NCBI RefSeq assembly: GCF_035046485.1
Contig: NC_085136.1
Coordinates: forward strand, 74,293,734-74,357,733
DNA: 64,000 nt
Reading direction: 5' to 3'
From: Aedes albopictus
Taxonomy: Eukaryota; Arthropoda; Insecta; Diptera; Culicidae
In this document: positions 21,460-31,382 of the stretch, piece by piece
Numbering within the stretch: position 1 is the first letter of the stretch
Layout of the letters: every line of letters begins with the position of its first letter
Notes under the pieces: model-generated
Told to the model about the DNA's origin: nothing
The model's input: only the letters and a program-made list of their open reading frames with translations
Databases searched by the model: none
Translations under genes and position numbers: made by a program

Positions 21460-24400
21460 TCAGGCTAAGGCCGGGGTGGCCTCTGCTGTACATAGTAGCC
21501 GCCTCAATTCCACTCGGTCCATGGTTGCTTGTCTCCAGTTCCGCACTCTGCGTAGGGTCCGCAGATCGTCCTCCACTTGGTCGATCCACCTAGCTCGCTG
21601 CGCTCCACGTCTTCTTGTACCGGTCGGATGACTCTCGAGAACCATTTTAGTCGGGTTGCTATCCGACATCCTGATGACGTGACCCGCCCACCGTAGCCTC
21701 CCGATTTTCGCGGTATGGACGATGGTTGGTTCTCTCAGCAGCTGATGCAGCTCGTGGTTCATTCGCCTTCTCCAAGTCCCGTCTTCCATCTGCACTCCGC
21801 CGTAGATGGTACGCAACACCTTCCGTTCGAAAACTCCAAGGGCGCGTTGGTCCTCTGCACGTAGGGTCCATGTTTCGTGCCCATAGAGGACGACCGGTCT
21901 AATCAGCGTTTTGTAGATAGTTAACTTCGTGTTACGGCGAACTTTATTCGATCGTAGAGTTCTGCGGAGTCCAAAGTAAGAACGATTTCCTGCCACAATG
22001 CGCCTCTGAATTTCTCTGCTGGTGTCGTTGTCGGCGGTCACCAGTGAGCCCAAGTACACGAATTCTTCAACCGCCTCGATTTCATCACCGTCGATATGAA
22101 TTCGGGGTGGCGGGCGCGGTGATTCCTCCCTGGAGCCCTTTGCCAGCATGTACTTTGTCTTCGACACATTAATGACTAGTCCGATTCGCCTGGCTTCACT
22201 CTTTAGTCGGATGTACGTTTCCGCCATCGTCTCAAATTTACGAGCAATAATATCAATATCATCGGCGAAACCAAGCAGCTGAACGGATTTCGTGAAAATC
22301 GTCCCACTCGTGTTTATCCCCGCTCTTCTTATTACACCCTCCAAAGCAATGTTGAACAGCAAGCACGAAAGACCATCACCTTGCCGTAGCCCTCTGCGAG
22401 ATTCGAAGGGACTCGAGAGTGTCCCTGATACTCGAACTACGCACATCACTCGATCCATCGTCGCCTTGATCAACCGTATCAGTTTATCCGGGAATCCGTA
22501 TTCGTGCATAATCTGCCATAGCTGTTCTCGATCGATTGTATCATACGCCGATTTGAAATCGATGAACAAGTGATGTGTGGGCACGTTGTATTCGCGGCAT
22601 TTCTGCAACACCTGGCGGATGGCGAACATCTGGTCCGTTGTAGCGCGTTCACCCATAAATCCAGCCTGATATTGCCCCACGAACTCTCTTGCAATCGGTG
22701 ATAGACGGCGGCATAAGATTTGAGAGAGTATCTTGTAGGCAGCGCTCAGTAGTGTGATCGCGCGGTAATTCCCGCAATCCAACTTGTCGCCCTTTTTGTA
22801 GTTGGGACACACGATACCTTCCATCCATTCCTCCGGTAATACTTCCTCCTCCCAAATCTTGGTAATGACCCAGTGTAGTGCTCTCACCAGTGCTTCTCCA
22901 CCGTATTTTAGAAGCTCGCTTGGTAGTTGATCTGCTCCAGCGGCTTTGTTGTTTTTCAACCGGCCAACCTCCTCCTCAATCTCTTGAAGGTCAGGGGCCG
23001 GAAGTCTTTCGTCCTGTGCACATACTCCTAGATCTGTTACCACGCCACCTTCGGTACTTGCAACGTCGCCATTGAGGTGCTCATCGTAATGCTGCCGCCA
23101 CCTCTCGACCACCTCACGCTCGCTCGTGAGAATATTCCCGTGATTATCTCGGCACATGTCGGCTTGTGGCACAAAGCCTCTGCGCGAGCGGTTCAGCTTC
23201 TCGTAGAACTTTCGTGTGTCCTTAGCGCGGTACAGCTCTTCCATCGCTTCGCGATCTCGTTCTTCCTGCTGGCGCTTCGTCATCCGGAAGACTGAGTTCT
23301 GCCTGTTCCGCGCCTGTTTGTAACGTGCCTCATTCGCTCTCGTACGGTGTTGCAGCATTCTCGCCCATGCTGCATTCTTCTCGTTTTTCAACTGTTCACA
23401 TTCGCCGTCGTACCAGTCGTTTCTGTGATTCGGAGTCGCGAAGCCTAGTGCTGTAGCCGAGGTACTACCTAAGGCGGATCGGATGTCCCTCCAGCCATCT
23501 TCAAGTGTAGCTGCGCCAAGCTGCTCTTCCGTTGGTAGGGCCACTGCTAACTGCTGCGCGTAGTCTTGAGCCACTTCTACGTTACGAAGTTGCTCGATGT
23601 TGAGCCGCGGCGTTCGACTTCGACGCGTGGTGATAACTGTCGAAAGTTTTGAGCGCATGCATACAGCGACTAAGTAGTGATCCGAATCTATATTCGCACT
23701 GCGGTATGTGCGGACGTTGGTTATATCCGAGAAGAATTTACCGTCGATTAGAACGTGGTCGATTTGGTTTTCTGTTTGATGGTCGGGTGATCTCCAGGTG
23801 GCTTTGTGGATATCTTTGCGGGGGAAGAAGGTGCTTCGGACTACCATACCACGGGAGGCTGCAAAGTTTACGCATCGCTGGCCGTTATCATTCGATACGG
23901 CGTGCAGGCTATTTCGCCCGATTACCGGTCTGTACATTTCCTCCCTTCCTACCTGCGCGTTCATGTCGCCGACAACGATTTTCACGTCACGCGGCGAGCA
24001 ACCATCGTATGTTTGCTCTAACTGCGCGTAGAACGCTTCTTTCTCGTCATCGGGTCTCCCTTCGTGTGGGCAGTGGACGTTGATGATGCTGTAGTTGAAG
24101 AAACGGCCCTTAACTCTCAACATGCACATCCTTGCGTTGATCGGCTGCCACCCAATCACACGTTGTCGCATCTTGCCCAACACTATAAATCCTGTTCCCA
24201 GTTCATTGGTGGTGCCACAGCTTTGGTAGAAAGTTGCCGCTCGATGCCCGCTTTTCCACACTTTCTGTCCAGTCCAACAAAGTTCCTGCAACGCCACGAT
24301 GTCGAAGTTGCGGGGATGTAGTTCGTCGTAGATTATCCTGTCACATCCTGCGAAACCTAGTGACTTGCAATTCCATGTTCCAAGTTTCCAATCGTAGTCC

Positions 24401-24582
24401 TTATTTCGTCGCGTGGGTCTTTGCCGATTGTATCGAGTCGTATTTTCTCCTATGTTATTCGCAATGGGGATTTTTACGGGTGGCTTATTGGGCCTACGCC
24501 AACACTCCTGTCTCGCCGGAGGGCCATCGTGCCAGTTCTGTTTAACTTCCCAACCAACACTGGGACGACCACGCTGATGGGG
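21460..24582 (-). CDS. RTE-clade non-LTR retrotransposon ORF2: endonuclease and reverse transcriptase
   Basis: A single minus-strand frame stays open from 24582 (just after a TAG at 24585-24583) to the stop at 21460, about 1040 codons. The N-terminal third is an AP-like endonuclease: WNCKSLGFAG, then VALQELCW, VGDMNAQVG, and IDHVLID with SDHYLV near its end. The middle is the reverse transcriptase: NNKAAGADQLPSELLK, NYRAITLLS, FIDFKSAYDTI, GLRQGDGLSCLLFN, and the catalytic LLGFADDIDII. A C-terminal KxxLRxIYG/RLRWAGHVIR region is typical of RTE elements such as mosquito JAM1 (family knowledge). No ATG occurs between 24582 and about residue 120, so the natural start is unclear. The frame has no internal stop, so recent activity is possible. 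It would copy its own RNA at nicked chromosomal DNA. Confidence 0.9.
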   Translation of the reverse strand, partial: PHQRGRPSVGWEVKQNWHDGPPARQECWRRPNKPPVKIPIANNIGENTTRYNRQRPTRRNKDYDWKLGTWNCKSLGFAGCDRIIYDELHPRNFDIVALQELCWTGQKVWKSGHRAATFYQSCGTTNELGTGFIVLGKMRQRVIGWQPINARMCMLRVKGRFFNYSIINVHCPHEGRPDDEKEAFYAQLEQTYDGCSPRDVKIVVGDMNAQVGREEMYRPVIGRNSLHAVSNDNGQRCVNFAASRGMVVRSTFFPRKDIHKATWRSPDHQTENQIDHVLIDGKFFSDITNVRTYRSANIDSDHYLVAVCMRSKLSTVITTRRSRTPRLNIEQLRNVEVAQDYAQQLAVALPTEEQLGAATLEDGWRDIRSALGSTSATALGFATPNHRNDWYDGECEQLKNEKNAAWARMLQHRTRANEARYKQARNRQNSVFRMTKRQQEERDREAMEELYRAKDTRKFYEKLNRSRRGFVPQADMCRDNHGNILTSEREVVERWRQHYDEHLNGDVASTEGGVVTDLGVCAQDERLPAPDLQEIEEEVGRLKNNKAAGADQLPSELLKYGGEALVRALHWVITKIWEEEVLPEEWMEGIVCPNYKKGDKLDCGNYRAITLLSAAYKILSQILCRRLSPIAREFVGQYQAGFMGERATTDQMFAIRQVLQKCREYNVPTHHLFIDFKSAYDTIDREQLWQIMHEYGFPDKLIRLIKATMDRVMCVVRVSGTLSSPFESRRGLRQGDGLSCLLFNIALEGVIRRAGINTSGTIFTKSVQLLGFADDIDIIARKFETMAETYIRLKSEARRIGLVINVSKTKYMLAKGSREESPRPPPRIHIDGDEIEAVEEFVYLGSLVTADNDTSREIQRRIVAGNRSYFGLRRTLRSNKVRRNTKLTIYKTLIRPVVLYGHETWTLRAEDQRALGVFERKVLRTIYGGVQMEDGTWRRRMNHELHQLLREPTIVHTAKIGRLRWAGHVIRMSDSNPTKMVLESHPTGTRRRGAQRARWIDQVEDDLRTLRRVRNWRQATMDRVELRRLLCTAEATPALA

Positions 24583-24585
24583 CTA

Positions 24586-24961
24586 CCACCTTGGATCTAG
24601 CTGGGCGTGGTGCAGCGTTTCTTACTCAGCCGCTGGATGCCAGAACAGACGCTGTTTGAGCCGCACCTCCTTGGTGAACAGACACTCGGATCGTACCTCC
24701 TCAATCTAGCTGATGTCAGAAGGACAACAGTGCCCAGGCTGCGCTACCAGCTAAGCACACAACTCTTAGCTGGCGGTCTTTGTCATCGCTTGACCCGTGG
24801 AAGCATGAGGTAGGAACTTGTGAGGACCAGAGCTATATTGGACGCTCTCCTTATCGACTCACCGTTTTGCAGCCCACTTATCTCTATAGTCATAATCATA
24901 TCAACAGTTTTGCTTCGTTAGTTGTTTCTCTTACAAACACACACACATGAACAATCACAAT
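24586..24961 (-). other. 5' leader region of the RTE element, then unique sequence
   Basis: Read on the minus strand, the bases upstream of the long frame to about 24830 are GC-rich, unlike the AT-rich flank. They are likely the RTE 5' UTR or a short first ORF. Around 24860-24961 the sequence becomes AT-rich with a CACACACACA run and ends at the copia-type LTR. The exact RTE boundary was not found. Confidence 0.4.
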
Positions 24962-25174
24962 TGTGGTACCTTGTGGTATGCACATAATAAATTATTGTAT
25001 TACTCTATTACGTTTAGCGTGTATGTTTACATTGAGTATCTGTCATATGTGGAGATGTTGTTATTGTTGTCTGGAGTGTGAATCATTGTATGTAATATTG
25101 AAGTATCGGTAATAAAGTGTATACAAATAATGAATACAGTTGTTGAATAATCATTACAGAGAAAGATTCTCACA
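24962..25174 (+). repeat. 5' LTR of the copia-type element
   Basis: 213 bp, TG to CA, with TGTG/CACA terminal inverted repeats. Compared with the 3' LTR I see one substitution (GAAGTATCGG here, GAAGAATCGG there). An AATAAA occurs at about 25110. Confidence 0.92.
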
Positions 25175-25659
25175 TTGGCGACGAGAACGGTGAACAGTGC
25201 ATGTGAAATTAGTTTAATTTCGATTCGAGAAGTGTTGTCTTTGGAAAAAGAAAGATATGAGTGGTGTGTGTGTGGTGCATGCAGAGTGGTGATGACTTGT
25301 GATTGAATTCTAACATTGGAATCAAAAAGGTAAATATTGTGTACCAACTGTTCAATATGAATCAAACAATTTATTTATACCTTCGACTAATGTCAATGAT
25401 CAACCTGTGAGAGATTTTGATGGTGATCGGTATTGTTTAGTTCAAATCGATGACAATCACTATTGTCAGATAAAGAAATAAATAACTGTGAAGAAAATCT
25501 AAGTTTTGTTGATTGTGATATTGATACTCGTTGAATAGGGTTGTTGTCCTCAATCTAGACTTAAATGCTGAATGATGAATAAAGTATTGATTTGTTAACC
25601 GGATGGCCGAGGAAGGCGTAGAGGTGAAACAAATTTTGAAATCAAATTTTGCCGTTGCT

Positions 25660-25975
25660 GTTAAAAGCCAGTGAAGGCGATGAAAGCCAATGAAGGCGAT
25701 AAAAGCTAATGAAGGCGACATTCTTGAAATAGCCGTAAAAGGCGGAAAGGATCACTTATAGAAAAGCCGTTGAAGGCGGAAAGACTTTTCGAAAGCAGGA
25801 AAAATGCTATAGGCAGAAGAGCCGACTAAGGCGAAAAACTGTCGATGGCGGAAAGATCCGTCGGAGAGTGAAAAGCCGTTGAAGGCGGAAAAAGCCGTTG
25901 AAGGTGGAAATGCCGTTGAAGGCGGTAAGACCTGCAAGACAGATATAGTCGATACTTTGTAGAGCCGTATAAGGC
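25660..25975 (+). repeat. AGCCGTTGAAGGCGGAAA short tandem repeats inside the copia-type element
   Basis: At least twelve imperfect copies of an AAAGCCGTTGAAGGCGGAA-like word occur (for example near 25682, 25765, 25873, 25890 and 25910), with variable spacing. All reading frames are interrupted. The repeat may be a non-autonomous-element expansion or a packaging-region duplication; its function is unknown. Confidence 0.65.
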
Positions 25976-26929
25976 TAATTGTGTTATTAATAATTAAAGT
26001 ACTAAAAACGCAACAGTGCCGTAAATTTCGTAAGAAACAGGTTACCAGCCAACACAGATTTAAGGGCTGTTTTCAGATCAGAAGGAAATTCTCGGCCTAT
26101 CTTGATGCATGGGAAATTCCTTGACTGAATCGCTCAAGAAACCGTTTTTTCTTCGATCGCAGTACGCAGTTGCGAAGAAATGACAGTTCAAATGGCAGTC
26201 ACCGTAGAAAGTTTCTGCCAGGAATCGTTCTAGAAGTTTCTTGAGCGATTTCTCTTGAACTCCAATCTGGGCTTTATAGTTGAATTGAACCATTAAAAAT
26301 GAAATTTCACACCAATTAAGTGGCAGCTGAGAAGGCGAAAGACAAAACTAAACTTTAGGCTGAGTGTGACTAGAAAAACAGGAACGAATAGTATTTGAAT
26401 ATGTTCCAAATGCGAATATAACTGAGCAAATACTGAGATTGTTGTGGACCCACCTCAGGTGATATATATTAAAGTTATCATTGCTCAGTAAAGTATAATA
26501 AGTCTACGAGACGTAAAAAGGGTTGGCTCTTGAAACCAAATTAACATGAAGACATGATTTAACTAATGCTTTGTCCTCTCTTACAAGACTAAAAATGTAA
26601 CTTCAAGAAAATTAACTTCAATGTGTGAGAACAATTAAACTGTCTTGGTAGTTTGCAAGATAGGAAGTCAAAATGACAGTTAAAGCATTCGTCGAAGCTA
26701 GACGACATATTCAGAGCAGTTGCTAACCACTAATCTGTTAAGTACCATGCTAGTCAAATAACCAGTTGAATTGGATATTTAAAAAAAAATGAATAATAAA
26801 AAATGAAACTTTTCGGCCTAACTAGAAGTCTCAGGAATTCGAGTAAAAAGCGCTTTATAGCCTATTGAATGCCACTAAATGTTTATGCGATTCAAGTACA
26901 GTGAGTTCTTGAGTAATCACTTCTGAAGT

Positions 26930-27060
26930 CTTTGAATATAAAATGTATCGGGTGTGGTCAGGAGGGGCATTTTGACTTATGATTGCCTAACACTGGATAT
27001 AGTGCCATCTTGCCAAGAACTGTGGAACAAGTTAGAGATCAAGGTACAGCAGTACGCTCA
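26930..27060 (+). pseudogene. Copia gag zinc-knuckle remnant
   Basis: The plus strand encodes CIGCGQEGHFDL and, about 45 bases later after frame disruption, CHLAKNCG. These are recognisable pieces of the CCHC nucleocapsid motif pair of copia-type Gag. Stops and shifts separate them. Confidence 0.5.
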
Positions 27061-28246
27061 ACAACAAATTCTGCACAATAATTTCCATACAGGAAGATAC
27101 AAATTTTGATCAGTTAAAGAAGTATTGAAACGATTATTGAGGAGAGTAACGTACAGTATATCAAAAGCACAACATATTGGAATAATAAAAGATAATCATT
27201 TCTGCAACTACAGGAATAGATATATCTAATGAAAGCTGGATTATGAGGTTTGTTTTTCAGTCGAGCTTATTAATGCAAACAGGTACCATTTACTAACATG
27301 TTACCTTGTTTGAGTTTTTAGATTTCATACACTGAAAAAACTGCAAATATTGTATGCATGTGTCGCACACATAGATTTTTGCAATTTGTCATAGATAACC
27401 CTTTTAATGTGTAGATACACATAGTTTACATAAGGTCCATCGATTTTATATGTGATCCAGCGTGGAAAACAAGTATGTGTGTACAAATAAAATTTATATA
27501 TCAAATCCATGGATTTTTACCAATAAAAATGTGTGTACATGTATAAGTGATATTTGTGTTAATAAGTTCATTGAAAATTCGAATAAAACGTGCTTTAAAT
27601 TGTTTCAGTACATAGAAATGAACCGTAGAGGCAAGCGTAAGGGCCATCATGACACAGATAATCATGGTCAGTGTTCACTACGTTAGACTTGTAAGCGTTA
27701 ACAAAAAAAAATGAGGATGTATTTCATCGAAAAGTTGTGAAATAAGTGATATGATAGATTAGGCTTTGCAATAATGCAGAATATTCTAGTCCGATCCAAA
27801 GAACTGAGAATATTATCAATATGATGAGCATATGTAGAAAATCAGAGTTACTTAAAGATAAAAAGTTCTAAATTTTGATGGTACATTGAATGCGAATAAT
27901 TTAGAAAAGGCTTGCTGAAATAGCTTCATTAGGTATCTAGAGTGAGAATATAACATGTTGAGGGGCTTTTGCAATATTTTGGAGGTACACCTTTAATATA
28001 AATCCTACAGTTCAGAACCCAAAAGAGCGACATCAAAGGAACAAATTTTTGGTTTTGTGATTTTAAAATAAATTTGATTGAGCACGAATCACCAGTTAAT
28101 GCGGGGAAATATGCATCGTAGAATGTAAACCTATTGAACGACCAAACCGTGAAAATAAACTCATTCAGTTTGAAAGGTAAATGGTAAATCATGAGAATTC
28201 CGAAAATATCGGAAACATGATTCCTAAAAACGTGGATACCTGTATA

Positions 28247-29168
28247 CAGGGGATGGCCAAAATGTTTGGGATAGGCAACTTTTTTTTCTCTCACAAAAAA
28301 GTTCAACATGCTATAACTTTTCATACAGCGCATCAAAAAATTTCAAATTTTGACTGTTTGTCAACCTACTATATGTGCATCTTTGGTACAAATTTGGGCT
28401 GGATTGATTAATATTTCGCAAAGTTAGAACCGTTCGGGTAAACACTATTTTTTAGACAACTCATTTTTGAGCTGTCATATCTCGGAAACCAGTGAACCGA
28501 ATTAAATGAAATTTCAAACGTACACTACCAATATGTAATTGCTTCACAAATTATTAAAACATAGGTACTTTTTAAATGTTGAAAAAAGTTATCATGGATT
28601 GACACTTTTTGGATTTTTCTTGAAAAAAATGTATTTTTTTACATCAATGTCAATAAATTTTAGTGTTAATATCCAGAGATTTTCCACTTCTGTTCTCAAA
28701 TTATCTCTAATCAGATATATTAAAGCCTATTTAGATTGAAGGAAGAACACATTTAACAATTTTTGTGTGGTATTGTAAATTTGAGTTATTTTCCTCTATA
28801 TGGGTAAAAATTTCAACCCGGTATAACTTAATTCGTCGTGAGAAAATATTACATTTTATAACGTCGTATTAAGTATCAATATATTGTTGATAAACGTTAA
28901 AAAATTCATTCAATTCGGTTCACTGGTTTTCGAGATATGACAGTTCAAAAATTAGTTGTCTAAAAAATAGTGTTTCACCCGAACGGTTCTAACTTCGCGA
29001 AAAATTAATCAATCGAGCCCAAATTTGTACCAATGATGCACATATAATAGGTTGACAAACAGTCAAAATTTGAGATTTTCTGATGCACTTTATGAAAAGT
29101 TACAGCATGTTGAATTTTTTTGTGGGAGAAAAAAAGTTGCCTATCCCAAACATTTTGGCCATCCCCTG
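28247..29168. mobile_element. 922-bp TA-flanked foldback element nested in the copia-type interior
   Basis: Begins CAGGGGATGGCCAAAATG after TA at 28245-28246 and ends with its exact reverse complement before TA at 29169-29170. The inverted repeats run for more than 250 bases: GTTCAACATGCTATAAC, CAAATTTTGACTGTTTG and ACCGTTCGGGTAAACAC all return reversed on the far side. A 66-codon frame in the loop is not convincing. Tc1/mariner-type mobilisation is inferred from the TA and the CAGGGG ends. Confidence 0.88.
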
Positions 29169-30359
29169 TAGGTGAACCGTCGAAAAGTGCTCCAATAAGA
29201 TGATCGATTTATTTTGTTATCTGGACAAAATTACTTTGAATTTAATAATTGGCTACTATCATTACGTTTTCGGTTGGAAGCCGAAGTGACTGGCGGTGCA
29301 AAAATTGATGTTTAACCTACTTGTAAACATAGCAACTCGATTTAGATTAGTGCTCTTAAGTTGCTTAATGATGCGCAATACCAGCAATCGGTTCAAATTT
29401 ACGGCACAACTGCAACTTTGCATGTGCTTAAATGCGTGATTTCGATTTGGTACTGCGACGATGATGTATGTATTAAGAATTTGAGATAATTATAGGATTA
29501 CAACATGAAAAACAAAACAAAGAATGAATATTAATATTCTACTATACTTTCGAACAGCTATTACGGGTGTGAGTTTTGTGAACAATGTGTCTAAAAAATA
29601 ATTAAAAAACTGGATGTTTTCAAGTTTTCAAATTACTATTTAGCTAAAACTAGTATTACAAATATTGCTTTGGTTGGACAAGTAACGTTTTTTGAAATCG
29701 TGATTTGATTTAAAAAAGCATCAATCCTTTCGATATTTAGAAAACAAAATCTGTAAAGCCAAACTTCTGAATATATTCTGAACAAGATACGTGTTCCAGC
29801 GAAGTTCGCTAAAAAAAACTTAAAATTAAATAGTGTTTGTATGACACTTGGACACTTTGGATCGAAAACGAGTAAATGGATATTGATATTTTTTCACTGT
29901 AACATTCGTGCAGTGTTCCGACATATTAGTTAAAAAAAATGTCTGAATAATAATCTGAATATACATACCTTTTGTATGAGATTCTTATATGAAAGGACAT
30001 GTAAAAAAAAAAGTGGGCAGTATACAATGTTTGCATGCTAGCTGTCATTGAAAACATTTGAGAAGAGGAAAGCAATTCAATTAATTCATCAGCAAAGGTA
30101 ATATTTAGCTTGACGGTCAATATTAAAAATATTTTGGGATTTGGGGAAATACTTGGGTCAAAATAATATTTCTTTTTAGGTACAACCATAAGTAACGGCC
30201 AAGTAATTTACCAAAATGCCGAGCAGAGATGGATGACCAAATGGATGACTGTACTACTAATTCTGATGTGAGACTGAAGCAAGACGTTCATCAACTGAGG
30301 AGACTATAAGCGAAAACAACGTGGAGTAACCTTGCTACGGATCTGGAGGAAAAACGAGA

Positions 30360-30572
30360 TGTGGTACCTTGTGGTATGCACATAATAAATTATTGTATTA
30401 CTCTATTACGTTTAGCGTGTATGTTTACATTGAGTATCTGTCATATGTGGAGATGTTGTTATTGTTGTCTGGAGTGTGAATCATTGTATGTAATATTGAA
30501 GAATCGGTAATAAAGTGTATACAAATAATGAATACAGTTGTTGAATAATCATTACAGAGAAAGATTCTCACA
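30360..30572 (+). repeat. 3' LTR of the copia-type element
   Basis: 213 bp, matching 24962-25174 with one difference; followed by target duplication ACAAT at 30573-30577. Confidence 0.92.
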
Positions 30573-31382
30573 ACAATCATCTGTCATCATCGAAATCATC
30601 ATCGACCACGGCGGTGACCCTTCGCTGATCTCACCAGGGGGCTGTCACTACTCTTTTCCGACACCGAAACCCCTCGTAACGCTCGTGAATCACGCTAATA
30701 ATCCTCTGAAATCCCCTGTTATGTCCCCGAAGCACCCAAGAAATCAACTTTTCTGGAAATACCTGTAATACAAAGATTATCACACACTCAATCCTGAATT
30801 GCCTGTTCAGTACTTTTTTGACGAAACTAGAACAGCAGAACTATTTCGGTAGCTTTGGTAATGGATTTTACTGAGACTCAGTACATCAACTGTCGAAACC
30901 GGGTGCAAAAGGTAAACAATGCTGTATAGCTGTATTCAGCTGTTCTATTTTCGTCAAAAATTTACCGAACACGGTATTCCAAATTAAGTGTGCAATTATC
31001 TTTACAAACCAGTGCTTGCTATCCTAGATTGTAGGTATCGGGTTCGGACATCTATCTAAACAAAGAGCTACGTCCGAAAATATCCATATCGTATGAGTAT
31101 TCTATGATTAATTAGGCATGCCCATTTTTTCGTTTTCACAGAGTGTATCCCCATCAAAAGCTGCCTACGTTTGTGTCCATTCATTTACCATCAATAATGG
31201 TACTTAAAAGAGTTCGACTGATGTGATTTTCCCTCAAAATAGTGTCGAAACGTCGGAACAAGTCTAAAACAGTCGTTTTTGATTCCCCAAGACTGCAGCG
31301 TTGAAAAGAGTAGCATTTACCATAAGTTGTATACATTAAATCCATTTAACCAACCCTATATGAGCTTGTGGCAACCAGAAGT
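30573..31382. other. Flank between the copia-type element and SP2; start of the left duplication arm
   Basis: No gene. From about 31009 leftward-facing homology begins: this sequence is the reverse complement of the right end of the window (63652-64000), with scattered mismatches and small indels. TTTACCATCAATAATGGTA near 31188 is a small palindrome. The 3' UTR of SP2 must lie here (minus strand from 31382), but no clear AATAAA was seen. Confidence 0.5.

Larger units (their letters stand above)
24962..30572 (+). mobile_element. Copia-type LTR retrotransposon, non-autonomous, 5.6 kb
   Basis: 213-bp LTRs at 24962-25174 and 30360-30572 begin TGTGGTACC and end ATTCTCACA. They differ at one position that I noticed. 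A 5-bp duplication ACAAT flanks the element (24957-24961 and 30573-30577). TTGGCGACGAGAAC follows the 5' LTR, a leader typical of copia-type elements in my recollection. The interior has no intact gag or pol frame, only gag-like remnants near 26950-27050, a GCCGTTGAAGGCGGAAA-rich segment, and a nested 922-bp foldback element. Orientation is taken from the leader and the gag remnant. Confidence 0.88.

Noticed and set aside
25660..25975. CRISPR-like array
   Set aside because: The words are short, unequal and irregularly spaced with no unique spacers, and the context is a eukaryotic retrotransposon.
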